NCBI GenBank assembly: GCA_965370415.1
Contig: CBDUTJ010000005.1
Span: forward strand, 1 to 64,000
Direction of reading: 5' to 3'
Length of the DNA stretch: 64,000 nt
Source: JACNIV01 sp965370415
GTDB taxonomy: Bacteria > Cloacimonadota > Cloacimonadia > Cloacimonadales > TCS61
Positions 32,296 through 40,947 of the stretch are shown here, piece after piece. The notes beneath the pieces are model-generated. The model did no database searches, was not told where the DNA came from, and was given only the letters and a program-made list of their open reading frames with translations. The number at the start of each line of letters is the position of its first letter. Position 1 is the stretch's first letter. A program made the translations under genes and the position numbers.

Positions 32296-35096
32296 TTAAC
32301 CAGGTAATCGTAGATCTCGACATCTGTAGTAGTAATATGGGTATTTGCCGGTACTGTATCTTTGAAGAATTGGCCATACCTTTTGGTAAGTATCCTATTA
32401 TCCAGCACCAGCACTACTCCTCGGTCTGTTTTATGCCGTATCAATCTGCCAAAACCCTGCCTGTATTTTAACAGCGCATTGGGCAGCATATAATGCAAAA
32501 AGCTGTCTTTCCCTTCAGCTTCCAGTTTTTCCAGGAATGCTTCTACTATCGGTTCGGATGGCACCATGAAAGGTAATTTATACAGAATCAGAAGTTCCAG
32601 GGATTCACCCGGCACATCTACTCCTTCCCAGAAAGAATTTGTTCCCAGAAGTACGGAATTGCGATGTTCACGAAATTCTTTGAGCATGGCAGAACGACCA
32701 ATGCCTTTACCCTGTGCCAGAAGCAGAATATCATCATTATAAAATGGTTCGCTCAGAACATCGTAAACTTCATTCAGATTTTTGTATGCTGTGAACAGAA
32801 CCATGGTCCCAGCACGGGAAACTTCTACTGCATTCTTAATTATTTCGATGCTCTGGGCTGAAAAGAATTTATCCTTGGGATCGGGCAGAACACCTGCCAC
32901 CAATACCATTGTTTGTTTCTTATAATCAAAGGGAGATTGCACGATCAATTCCTGCACAAATCCTTCTTCCAGCAGATCCAGTCCCATACGATTGGAAAAA
33001 TATTTGAATTTATCTCTTATTGCCATGGTAGCTGATGTAAAGATAATAGAATCAACCCGGTTATAAAGCTTATCATTAAATATCTGGTTCACATTCAAAG
33101 GGCAATAACATAAAACACCAGACGGATATTTTTCATCGTAAGTCTGAAAGCTTTCCATCCAATAGGCAAATTCTTTCAGATCGGGATTGTATAAAATATT
33201 GAGCGTATTATAGTATTCACCAATAGTTTGCACAACGTTTTCCATTATCTCTTTGTGTTTATCGTAATCGATGAATCTCTGCTTGTTAATATCCTGCAAA
33301 GCATCACGCACAGGCATTATCGCTTTGGAAAATTCCTGCCAGAAAATGATGATCTTTCCCAGGTGATCCGTAAGAAATTCATGATCCTCGAGGTTTTTGA
33401 TCCTCAGTTTACCGTAGCTGCCGCATTCATCAACAAGGTCGCCAACTTTTTTAAAGAATTCGGAGAAAAGTGATTTTTTCTCTTCCAGAAGTTTGATAAC
33501 ATCTTCGATCTTGTTTATAAATTCTGTCTTCCCCGGAAAATCACTTTTCATTGCTGCTGTCTTTAAACCTATCAATATACCGCTCTGGAATTTTTTACGT
33601 ATTGTATAAAGCTGGGCAAAGAAATTATTAAAATCCGCATAAGAAAGGCTTAATCCCAGTTCAGCGGGAGCAATGTGGGGCAGGTTGTGTGCTTCATCTA
33701 TAATGAGATTATCGAACTCACCGAGAGTGGCGTTATCGATTTGCATATCTGCCAGCAGCAGGTAATGATTTATGATAACCAGGTTAGAATCTTCTGCTTT
33801 CTTGCGAATGTCCATTAAAAAGCACTGCTTATAATGAGGACATCTTTTCCCGCGACACAGAAAGGTATCTGCGGAGAGTTTTTTCCACACACTGCTATCT
33901 CTATTCACATCGAATGAGCTATTCTCTGAGATGTCACCAGTTGTGGTAAATTCTTTCCATACGACCAGATTCATGAAGCTTTTTATTTCTCCGAAAGAAA
34001 GAATTTTTTCCAGATCCATATTTGTTTCTAACCATTTCTTTTCACACACATAGTTCCTGCGACCTTTTAGCAAAGTAGCTTTGAAAGGAAGTTGGATACA
34101 TTCTTTTACGGTGGGCAGATCTTTATAAAATAGCTGTTCCTGCAGGTTTTTTGTATTAGTAGATATTATGATTTTTTTATTTTTATTTTTGTGAGTGAAC
34201 ATTACAGAAGGTACAAGGTAAGCTAATGATTTTCCAACCCCTGTGCCAGCTTCCACCAGCAGGAATTCTTTCCTATTGAAATTTTCCAGTACAGCATGTG
34301 CCATATCTATCTGACCCTGACGAATCTCGTATTTTTCAAATTTATCGTTAAATAATCCACCCAATCGGAAACTCATGTCGATAGTTATTTCAGTGGGTTT
34401 TTTCGGCTTATGTTCGATATAATTGCGATTATGAAAATCGATCTTCGCTGCTGCTCTTTCCAAAAGAGCATATTTTTTCTGGTGTTCTACTATCTTTTCC
34501 AGGAAGCGGGAAAGACCGATCTGATGACGCAAAAGGAAGGATAATTCCAGCAGTTTATGATTCACTTTCAGAGGAATGTTATCTTCGATGAATTTTAGAA
34601 GACCGACCAGAACCTTTCCGGTGGCTTCAGCATCGAAGATGGCACGATGAGCATTAGAAAGATCGATATTGAAATATTCTGCTATCGTTCCTAATTTATG
34701 ATTTACAATAAAAGGTAAATAAATACGACTCAAATCAAGTGTGTCGATAGCCTGATTTGAAAGTTTCGGGAAATTTATTTTTTCGTATTTTGTGTTCAGA
34801 AAACCAATATCGAAAGATGTATTATGGCACACTACCAGCTCGGTTCCCAGAAATTCCAGCAGTTTAGATAAAGCATTGGAAATGGTATCGCCGGAATTGA
34901 GCTGTTCATCGGTGATATTTGTGAGCTGCTTAATAAATTGCGGTACAGGTTTTTGTGGTTTGATAAAGATTGAAAATTTATCTTTTATTTTACCGGAAAC
35001 AAATCTTACAGCACCAATTTCAATGATCTCATCTTTTTCGAAATCAAAGCCGGTGGTTTCGATATCCAGCGCTACAAAATTAAATAGAGAAATCAT
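32277..35096 (-). CDS. dinG: DinG-family Fe-S helicase with N-terminal DnaQ-type exonuclease
   Basis: A 939-residue protein. Residues 1-170 are a DEDD 3'-5' exonuclease: ALDIETTGFD (ExoI), CHNTSFDIGFL (ExoII) and AHRAIFDAEATG (ExoIII). Then a superfamily 2 XPD/DinG helicase: Walker A EAGTGVGKSLAYL, four Fe-S cysteines (YVCEKKW and CRGKRCPHYKQC), the IIDEAHNL box and motif VI RQGFGRLIRHKTDRG. This fused layout is the one known from Gram-positive DinG. It probably clears DNA damage or R-loop structures; a repair role is backed by its partner glycosylase. Full length, ATG start. Confidence 0.92.
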   Translation of the reverse strand: MISLFNFVALDIETTGFDFEKDEIIEIGAVRFVSGKIKDKFSIFIKPQKPVPQFIKQLTNITDEQLNSGDTISNALSKLLEFLGTELVVCHNTSFDIGFLNTKYEKINFPKLSNQAIDTLDLSRIYLPFIVNHKLGTIAEYFNIDLSNAHRAIFDAEATGKVLVGLLKFIEDNIPLKVNHKLLELSFLLRHQIGLSRFLEKIVEHQKKYALLERAAAKIDFHNRNYIEHKPKKPTEITIDMSFRLGGLFNDKFEKYEIRQGQIDMAHAVLENFNRKEFLLVEAGTGVGKSLAYLVPSVMFTHKNKNKKIIISTNTKNLQEQLFYKDLPTVKECIQLPFKATLLKGRRNYVCEKKWLETNMDLEKILSFGEIKSFMNLVVWKEFTTTGDISENSSFDVNRDSSVWKKLSADTFLCRGKRCPHYKQCFLMDIRKKAEDSNLVIINHYLLLADMQIDNATLGEFDNLIIDEAHNLPHIAPAELGLSLSYADFNNFFAQLYTIRKKFQSGILIGLKTAAMKSDFPGKTEFINKIEDVIKLLEEKKSLFSEFFKKVGDLVDECGSYGKLRIKNLEDHEFLTDHLGKIIIFWQEFSKAIMPVRDALQDINKQRFIDYDKHKEIMENVVQTIGEYYNTLNILYNPDLKEFAYWMESFQTYDEKYPSGVLCYCPLNVNQIFNDKLYNRVDSIIFTSATMAIRDKFKYFSNRMGLDLLEEGFVQELIVQSPFDYKKQTMVLVAGVLPDPKDKFFSAQSIEIIKNAVEVSRAGTMVLFTAYKNLNEVYDVLSEPFYNDDILLLAQGKGIGRSAMLKEFREHRNSVLLGTNSFWEGVDVPGESLELLILYKLPFMVPSEPIVEAFLEKLEAEGKDSFLHYMLPNALLKYRQGFGRLIRHKTDRGVVLVLDNRILTKRYGQFFKDTVPANTHITTTDVEIYDYLVKWFKKI

Positions 35097-35123
35097 ATTT
35101 TTCTGTCTGGCTTCAGTATTTTT

Positions 35124-38100
35124 TTATTTTTCAAATTTATATCTCTGCATTTTCTTGATCAATCCCTGACGACTCAACCCCAGAGCTTTAGCAGCTTTGG
35201 TCTGGTTCCAGTCATTATCATCCAGAACTTTTTTTATCATCTGTTTTTCCAGGCTTTCTACAGCATTTTTCAGAGATTTATCCTGCAACAGGTTAATGGA
35301 TTCGGTTTGCTCCTGGAATCTGAAAATCTCTTCAGAGAGATCAGAAGATTTAATCGAAGAATCGTCTTCGGACAAAGTAACAGCACGTTCCAATTCATTT
35401 TCCAATTGGCGTATGTTACCGGGCCAGTCATAATTCATCAGGTAACGCATAGCTTCTTCGGTGATGCCATTCACTTTCTTTTCAATCTTTTGGCAGTATT
35501 TATCCAGGAAGTGTACTGCCAGCAAAGGGATATCAGATTTTCTTTCTCTTAAAGAAGGAATTACGATTCTGATAACGTTCAGACGGTAGAAAAGATCAAG
35601 ACGGAATGTTCCTTGTTCTACTTTTTCTTTCAGGGAAACATTTGTGGCACAGATCACGCGTACATCTACCTTTTGTGTTAGCGTAGAACCGACCCGCTTT
35701 AACTCGCCTTCCTGCAGGAACCTGAGCAGTTTTGCCTGGATTGAAAGACTGATGTCGGCAATTTCATCTAAAAAGAAAGTCCCGCTGTCCGCAATCTCAA
35801 ATAACCCCTTTTTATCGTGAGTGGCGCCGGTAAAAGAACCTTTTATATGTCCAAAAAGTTCACTTTCCAGTAATGTCTCGGGCAGAGCACCACAATATTG
35901 AGCAACGAACTGTTTATTACGGCGGCTACTATTGTAATGTATTGCCCTGGCAATGAGTTCTTTTCCTGTTCCGCTCTCTCCTTCCAGTAGAATTGTAGTA
36001 GAAGAATTTTTTATTTTATCTATCATGCGAAAGATCTCCTGGATCTTTTCGCTTTTACCGATGATATTTGTGAAAGTACTCGATGCAGCTAATTCTTCAC
36101 GGATAACCTCATGAGATTTTTGTAAATTATCATAAGAGATATTCTCCACAATAACAACAATCTGATTACAAAGAGCGTTTACAAGATTATACATTCTTTC
36201 GGTAAAATAGTGTGAACCATGCTTGGTAAAAAGACAGATAACGCCTTTTTTGTCATTTCGTACAATCAATGGAAAAGATATGATATTGTTGTATTCGGGA
36301 GCAAAATGAGGTTGCTTATGATTTTGTCCCGTTCCTTCACTGAAAGTATCCTGTACTACTTCCATCATCAGTTGGAAATCTTTGTCGGTATTAGTGAAAT
36401 TTTTCAGGATAAGATATTCCCAGGTATCTTTTACAAGTTGGTTGTGATATAAAGTAAAAATCCCGCCATCAGCATCAGAAAACTCAACCAGGCGATCCAA
36501 AGCAGTATCCAGCAGCAGATCGAAATCGGAAATATCATTCAACTCCTGAGTTATTTCATAAAATTTATTGAGCAGAGTTTCCTGCACCCGTGATTCTTTC
36601 AGTTCGATTGCATATTTTTTATTAATTTTCTGGATCAGAATATCATTCTTTTCAAGGAATGTAATAGCTTCAAATTTCTCAATTATCTTTTTATTCTCCA
36701 ATAATATCTCCAGGGCTTGTTCCCAATCATCTTTATCCAATAGCAGGGAAGCATATTCGTAATTTGCCATAGCCAGATCAAAATCATGTTTGGTTTTAAC
36801 AAATATTTCAATAGAGTTCTGAACAAGAGTAAGAGCCAGTTCGGGATCTTTTTTCTCTAAAATAGAGCGCAAGAAATGGCATTTCCCAACATGGAATTCA
36901 TTGCTGCTTTCCTCTGCTAGTTTTAAGGCAAAATCGAGGTAATAATTTGCACTTTCATAATTTCTGGTTTGCATAAAATAGAAAGCCTGTTTTTCTGCCC
37001 CTTCGATGATCTTAATCACGGATCCAATATTTTTAAAGAAATCAAAGCTCTCTACCAGGTAAGGATATGCTTCCTTAAATTTATGTAGTGCTGTAAGAAT
37101 GCTACCCAGGTTACCGTACAGTTCTGCTTTCATGAATTCATCTGAAATGTTGGGCAATAATTCCTTGCTTTTTGAATAATAATCAAAGGCAATATTATAT
37201 TCGCCACGTGTTTCAAATAACTCCCCCATATTATTATACGATTGAAACATACCTTCTGAAAAATTATGGTCTTTCGATTTTTTTATAGCATCTTCATAAT
37301 ATTGAATAGCTTTCTGGAAATTACCGGATTTGAAGAATACTGCACCCAGATTATTTATAGCTGCAACAACTTTATCGTACATATTAAATTTTAAGGCAAT
37401 TGTCAGGGAATTAGTAAAGGCTTCTTCCGCTTCTTTAAAGTGTCCGTTATCCATATATGATACACCAATATTAATGTATATGCAGATAGTTTTAAAATTG
37501 TCATTCAGAAGTTTTTGGATTTCTAAAGCTTTATTGAGAAATTGAATAGATTTTTTATAATCGTTTTTATCTTCAAATAAACTACCCAGATTGATATAAC
37601 ATACCGAAATTCCACTAAGATTATAACACTGTTTTTCATATTCCAGACTTTTAAAATAAAGTTTTTCTGCATCTTTTATATCTCCCTGATGCATTGCCAA
37701 TACGCCCAGGTTATTATAAATTGCAGCCAGCCCTTCCGGGTTATTAACTTTCTCATAAAGTTTTTCTGCATCTTCAAATTCCGTCCTGGCTTTGTTCCAA
37801 TCAGCCTGATAATAGTGAAATTTACCTTTGGCTTTTTTACACTCAGCCTTCAAATTTGAACGAATTTTGATATCCTTGATCTGATCAGCTATATTGAACG
37901 CCTCTTCCAGCATTTCCCGTGATTCTTCTATATTGTCCATTTTATGAAGTATTTCGGTTTTAAGAAGAGCTATTTTGATGACCAAGGCTTTATCATCCGA
38001 AATAATGGTATGTTTTTTTAGAATTTCTAATGCAAAAGCAGAAGAGTTTATCGCATATAAGCTATTTGCCAGAAATAAAACAACATCATCGTGAGGAATG

Positions 38101-39371
38101 GAATTCTCTACACTTATTTTTAAAGCTTCCCTGAAATTTTCAATTGAATCATCAATTTTTCCCAACCTTTTGTTAGCAATCCCAAACTGTTTTAATATTT
38201 CAGCTTTCTTTTCTGGTTTTTCCAATTTTTCCAGGAAGATCCGGTAAATTTTCACCAAAGTCTCATAATCTTTTATGAGCTGTAATGTAGCAATAAGTCC
38301 ATCATAATTTTCCTGCTTGCAAATGTTAAGAAAAATACAGATGTCATTTGTAATATTTTCCGGTAAAATCTCTATGATCGGTTGATAGATTTTTTTTCTC
38401 TTTGAAACAGGTAAACTTAAAAAAAAATCTCTGGTTATCATTGCTTTTTTAACAAAATATTTAGTGTCTATTACAAATATCAGCTTTTTCTTAAGTAGCT
38501 CCTTAATACTTTTTGAAAGCACAGCAGGATTTATGATCTTTTTCAGGTTATCTGTTGTAGCGTTTGTATCGAAAAGTAAAATTGATAAGAGTATTTTCTG
38601 TTGCTCTTCATTAAGTTTTCCTATCTTTTGTAAATAGATGGTTTTTATATCGGGCTTCTTATCTATATAGGTTTTGAAATCGAAAGTTTTTTCTTTTTTA
38701 ACGGCATTATCAAGTACATAGTTCAATATAAATAAATTTCCTCTAGAGATATTTTCTACTATCTGGCTTTCTGTTTTTAAATTTGCTTTGACCTCTGGGT
38801 ATATGCTTTTGATAATAAGACGGATATCCTCTGTTCGTGGAACAGGTATGTTTATTTTTTGAGAGATAGAAAATGTTTCTTTACGTGTAAAGATAATAAA
38901 CTGGATTTTGATTTTTGCTGAATACTGAATAAGATATTGAATGAATTCCAGAGTATAATCATCTAAATGGCAACCCTCATATATAATGATATTCTTAGGC
39001 TTGAGAAGCTTTTCTTCATTCATTTTCTCCGTAAGAAAATAAAAAAGATCATAAATATTTTTGAAATTGAATTTCTGTGACTCTTCGATCAAATTATCAA
39101 ATTTTTTATCCTTAATTCCTGTAGATAATTTCACTATCTCTCGAAAATGATTGTATTTAAAGATACGTGGCAAATAGTATTCATATTGTATGTTTGAAAT
39201 ATCCAATTTTTCTATAAGCTTTTTTAATAATAGCGATTTCCCCGAACCGGAATCTCCGATCATTTCTATGATCTTGCTCTTTTCTACCTGTAACTGTTCT
39301 GTAATAGTATCAATTATGGTGAAATCCCGGGTGACAAATTGGGCTAAAACTTTTTCAATTGTTGTATCCAT
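35124..39371 (-). CDS. Giant sigma-54-dependent activator: STAND-like NTPase, TPR array, GAF, AAA+, Fis HTH
   Basis: About 1,415 residues. The N terminus has a P-loop GDSGSGKSLLLKKLIEK (about 38-54) in a STAND-like NTPase region with a predicted winged-helix end. A long TPR array covers about 360-850 (repeats such as AAIYNNLGVLAMHQGDIKDAE). A GAF-like domain follows (about 960-1090), then the AAA+ core: Walker A GESGTGKELIARAIH, the sigma-54 contact loop GSFTGA (variant of GAFTGA) and Walker B TFFLDEIAD, and a Fis-type helix-turn-helix at the end (QTKAAKALGLSRQGLIKKMQ). It implies RpoN in this organism. ATG 39371 is chosen after AGGGG; upstream frame is open for 12 more residues. Target genes and signal are unknown. 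Confidence 0.88.
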   Translation of the reverse strand: MDTTIEKVLAQFVTRDFTIIDTITEQLQVEKSKIIEMIGDSGSGKSLLLKKLIEKLDISNIQYEYYLPRIFKYNHFREIVKLSTGIKDKKFDNLIEESQKFNFKNIYDLFYFLTEKMNEEKLLKPKNIIIYEGCHLDDYTLEFIQYLIQYSAKIKIQFIIFTRKETFSISQKINIPVPRTEDIRLIIKSIYPEVKANLKTESQIVENISRGNLFILNYVLDNAVKKEKTFDFKTYIDKKPDIKTIYLQKIGKLNEEQQKILLSILLFDTNATTDNLKKIINPAVLSKSIKELLKKKLIFVIDTKYFVKKAMITRDFFLSLPVSKRKKIYQPIIEILPENITNDICIFLNICKQENYDGLIATLQLIKDYETLVKIYRIFLEKLEKPEKKAEILKQFGIANKRLGKIDDSIENFREALKISVENSIPHDDVVLFLANSLYAINSSAFALEILKKHTIISDDKALVIKIALLKTEILHKMDNIEESREMLEEAFNIADQIKDIKIRSNLKAECKKAKGKFHYYQADWNKARTEFEDAEKLYEKVNNPEGLAAIYNNLGVLAMHQGDIKDAEKLYFKSLEYEKQCYNLSGISVCYINLGSLFEDKNDYKKSIQFLNKALEIQKLLNDNFKTICIYINIGVSYMDNGHFKEAEEAFTNSLTIALKFNMYDKVVAAINNLGAVFFKSGNFQKAIQYYEDAIKKSKDHNFSEGMFQSYNNMGELFETRGEYNIAFDYYSKSKELLPNISDEFMKAELYGNLGSILTALHKFKEAYPYLVESFDFFKNIGSVIKIIEGAEKQAFYFMQTRNYESANYYLDFALKLAEESSNEFHVGKCHFLRSILEKKDPELALTLVQNSIEIFVKTKHDFDLAMANYEYASLLLDKDDWEQALEILLENKKIIEKFEAITFLEKNDILIQKINKKYAIELKESRVQETLLNKFYEITQELNDISDFDLLLDTALDRLVEFSDADGGIFTLYHNQLVKDTWEYLILKNFTNTDKDFQLMMEVVQDTFSEGTGQNHKQPHFAPEYNNIISFPLIVRNDKKGVICLFTKHGSHYFTERMYNLVNALCNQIVVIVENISYDNLQKSHEVIREELAASSTFTNIIGKSEKIQEIFRMIDKIKNSSTTILLEGESGTGKELIARAIHYNSSRRNKQFVAQYCGALPETLLESELFGHIKGSFTGATHDKKGLFEIADSGTFFLDEIADISLSIQAKLLRFLQEGELKRVGSTLTQKVDVRVICATNVSLKEKVEQGTFRLDLFYRLNVIRIVIPSLRERKSDIPLLAVHFLDKYCQKIEKKVNGITEEAMRYLMNYDWPGNIRQLENELERAVTLSEDDSSIKSSDLSEEIFRFQEQTESINLLQDKSLKNAVESLEKQMIKKVLDDNDWNQTKAAKALGLSRQGLIKKMQRYKFEK

Positions 39372-39486
39372 ACGTACCCCTTTCTCATAAAAGATAGAGT
39401 GATACAAATCTTTTTAACAGAAATTTGTCAACAATGTTTTACGTGTAAAGATAATTTACAATTTGCCTGTTGGTTTCTTAAGTTTT

Positions 39487-40470
39487 TTAGTTAATGATTT
39501 CTCCCAGGTTTTTTTTTATCAATTCTGGGGAAATTGAATTCATGCAAAGAAAATGCCTTTTAGGACACAAAGCCGAACCATGTAATGAGCAGGGTTGGCA
39601 GGAGATATTTGAAGATATTGTAACAGCTTTTTTATTTAGGGGAGCAAAGCCAAGGCGTGGATGTGTTGCACCGAATAACGCTATCTGAGGTTTGGAAAGA
39701 GCAGCAGCAATATGCATCGGACCGCTATCGTTGGAAATGATAACGTCCATATTGCTGATAACTGAAATTAGTTGAGAAATATTGAATTCTCCACAAAGAT
39801 CCAGTAGTTCAGTTTTTATGTTTTCCTGTAATTCTACTGATAGGGGCTTTTCCGATTTTGAACCCAGGATAATAAATTTACAATTCCATTTTGAAGGTAC
39901 AGAATCTATGAATTTTGCTAATTTTTCTAGCGGATACATTTTTGTAGCATGCAAAGCTCCCGGGAAAATGCCAATTTTCTTATACTTTTCTAAACTTAAC
40001 AAATTTTTAATATTTTTTAAGTTCTCATCATTTGGAAACAATTCGGGATATGGATACTTCTTTTCAATTCCCAATTTCTTTAATGCAGAAAAATAAAGGT
40101 CTACTGTAGAAACTATCGACTTTTCGGTGATATTTTTAACTATTTTTTTTCTGAGATAATGTTTTTTGTTGTATGTTACGGTCTTCTTTCCTCGAACCAG
40201 AGATTTAATAATGAATGTATTCAGTTTGGAATGAAGGTCTATAACCAGGTCGAATTTCTGCATTCTCAATTTTCTAAGAATCCCTCTTTTATTTTTCCAG
40301 ATATGGATCGTATCAATGCATCCGAATGTTTCTACAATTCCAATAAAAGGTTCTTTTGTCAGATAATCGATCGTTGCGTCAGGATAAACTTCCCGAAGAA
40401 CTTTTGCTACCGGCTGGGTGAGTACAATATCACCGATCGAACTTAAACGAAGAATGAGGATATTTTTCAT
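39487..40470 (-). CDS. Glycosyltransferase family 9, ADP-heptose:LPS heptosyltransferase-like
   Basis: A 327-residue GT9 enzyme. The N-terminal ILILRLSSIGDIVLTQPVA and the nucleotide-binding ISNDSGPMHIAAALSKPQIALFGATHPR are the family signatures. A Cys-rich stretch near the end (CQPCSLHGSALCPKRHFLC) is often seen in heptosyltransferases of Bacteroidetes-like groups. It adds heptose (or a related sugar) to lipid A-core in the cytosol, supporting a lipopolysaccharide outer membrane. The ATG is only four bases from the left repeat of the GxxExxY unit. Confidence 0.9.
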   Translation of the reverse strand: MKNILILRLSSIGDIVLTQPVAKVLREVYPDATIDYLTKEPFIGIVETFGCIDTIHIWKNKRGILRKLRMQKFDLVIDLHSKLNTFIIKSLVRGKKTVTYNKKHYLRKKIVKNITEKSIVSTVDLYFSALKKLGIEKKYPYPELFPNDENLKNIKNLLSLEKYKKIGIFPGALHATKMYPLEKLAKFIDSVPSKWNCKFIILGSKSEKPLSVELQENIKTELLDLCGEFNISQLISVISNMDVIISNDSGPMHIAAALSKPQIALFGATHPRLGFAPLNKKAVTISSNISCQPCSLHGSALCPKRHFLCMNSISPELIKKNLGEIIN

Positions 40471-40474
40471 AATA

Positions 40475-40506
40475 ATTTAACGCCGAAAAACACTGAAAGC
40501 ACCGAT
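40475..40506 (-). repeat. CGGTG-type repeat, left copy
   Basis: Read on the minus strand: starts ATCGGTGCTTTCAGTG, then TTTTTCGGCGTTAAAT. It fits the consensus TCGGTG-TTCRGTG-TTTTCRGYG-TTNAAT shared by the copies at 40914, 42729 and 50422. Confidence 0.8.
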
Positions 40507-40881
40507 CTAACCTAAAATAATTCTTTTAAATTGTAGCTTAGGAGTTCCAAAGTTTATTAACAAGCCTAATTTGATTTTAGTAGCCTTAAGATAATTCTTC
40601 ACTTGTGCCATATGAATTCTATCAAGATTGGAAATTGCCTTTAATTCGATAATTATTTTATTCTCAACTATCAAATCTGCAAAATATTCACCTACTTTTA
40701 TACTATTAAAATAAACAGGAATTGGATATTGTTGATAGACATGCATTCCAAGTTGTTCTAATTTATATTTAAGTGTATTCTCGTATACTTTTTCCAGAAA
40801 ACCACTCCCAAAATATTGATGCACTTCAAAAGTTGCTTGTCGTATTTTTTCTGTTAAATCCGAATAAAGCAATTCTGTCAT
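40507..40881 (-). CDS. GxxExxY protein (PD-(D/E)XK nuclease-like)
   Basis: A 124-residue protein of the GxxExxY family. The name-giving motif is Gly27-x-x-Glu30-x-x-Tyr33 in GSGFLEKVYEN. Asp69, Glu79 and Lys81 (YFADLIVENKIIIELKA) fit a PD-(D/E)XK nuclease core, followed by the Gln in HMAQVKNYLKAT. Such proteins are common beside simple repeats in many phyla; their function is not established. Codon use is very AT-rich. The gene is bracketed by inverted repeats, and no other gene shares its transcript with normal spacing. Confidence 0.9.
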   Translation of the reverse strand: MTELLYSDLTEKIRQATFEVHQYFGSGFLEKVYENTLKYKLEQLGMHVYQQYPIPVYFNSIKVGEYFADLIVENKIIIELKAISNLDRIHMAQVKNYLKATKIKLGLLINFGTPKLQFKRIILG

Positions 40882-40913
40882 TTTTCCTCTCTACTTCTAA
40901 ATAGCATTACACA

Positions 40914-40947
40914 TTTTTCGGTGTACTCGGTGTTTTCGGTGTTTAAT
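40914..40947 (+). repeat. CGGTG-type repeat, right copy
   Basis: On the plus strand: TTTTTCGGTGTACTCGGTG then TTTTCGGTGTTTAAT. It contains three TCGGTG blocks spaced 9-10 bases apart and ends at the alaS stop codon. Inverted relative to the left copy. Confidence 0.8.

Larger units (their letters stand above)
40475..40947 (-). mobile_element. Candidate repeat-bounded mobile unit with GxxExxY gene
   Basis: A ~470-base unit: left repeat 40475-40506, the GxxExxY gene 40507-40881, and right repeat 40914-40947. The two repeats are inverted relative to each other, with the ATT(T/A)AA ends facing outward and CGGTG ends facing the gene. The left repeat touches the gene stop directly; the right one touches the alaS stop. 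Related solo repeats lie inside alaS and inside the B12-reactivation gene. No transposase is present, so mobility is inference. Confidence 0.55.

Noticed and set aside
40915..40947. Spaced TCGGTG units as a CRISPR array
   Set aside because: Only three short units 9-10 bases apart, no spacers, no cas genes; better described as a dispersed repeat.
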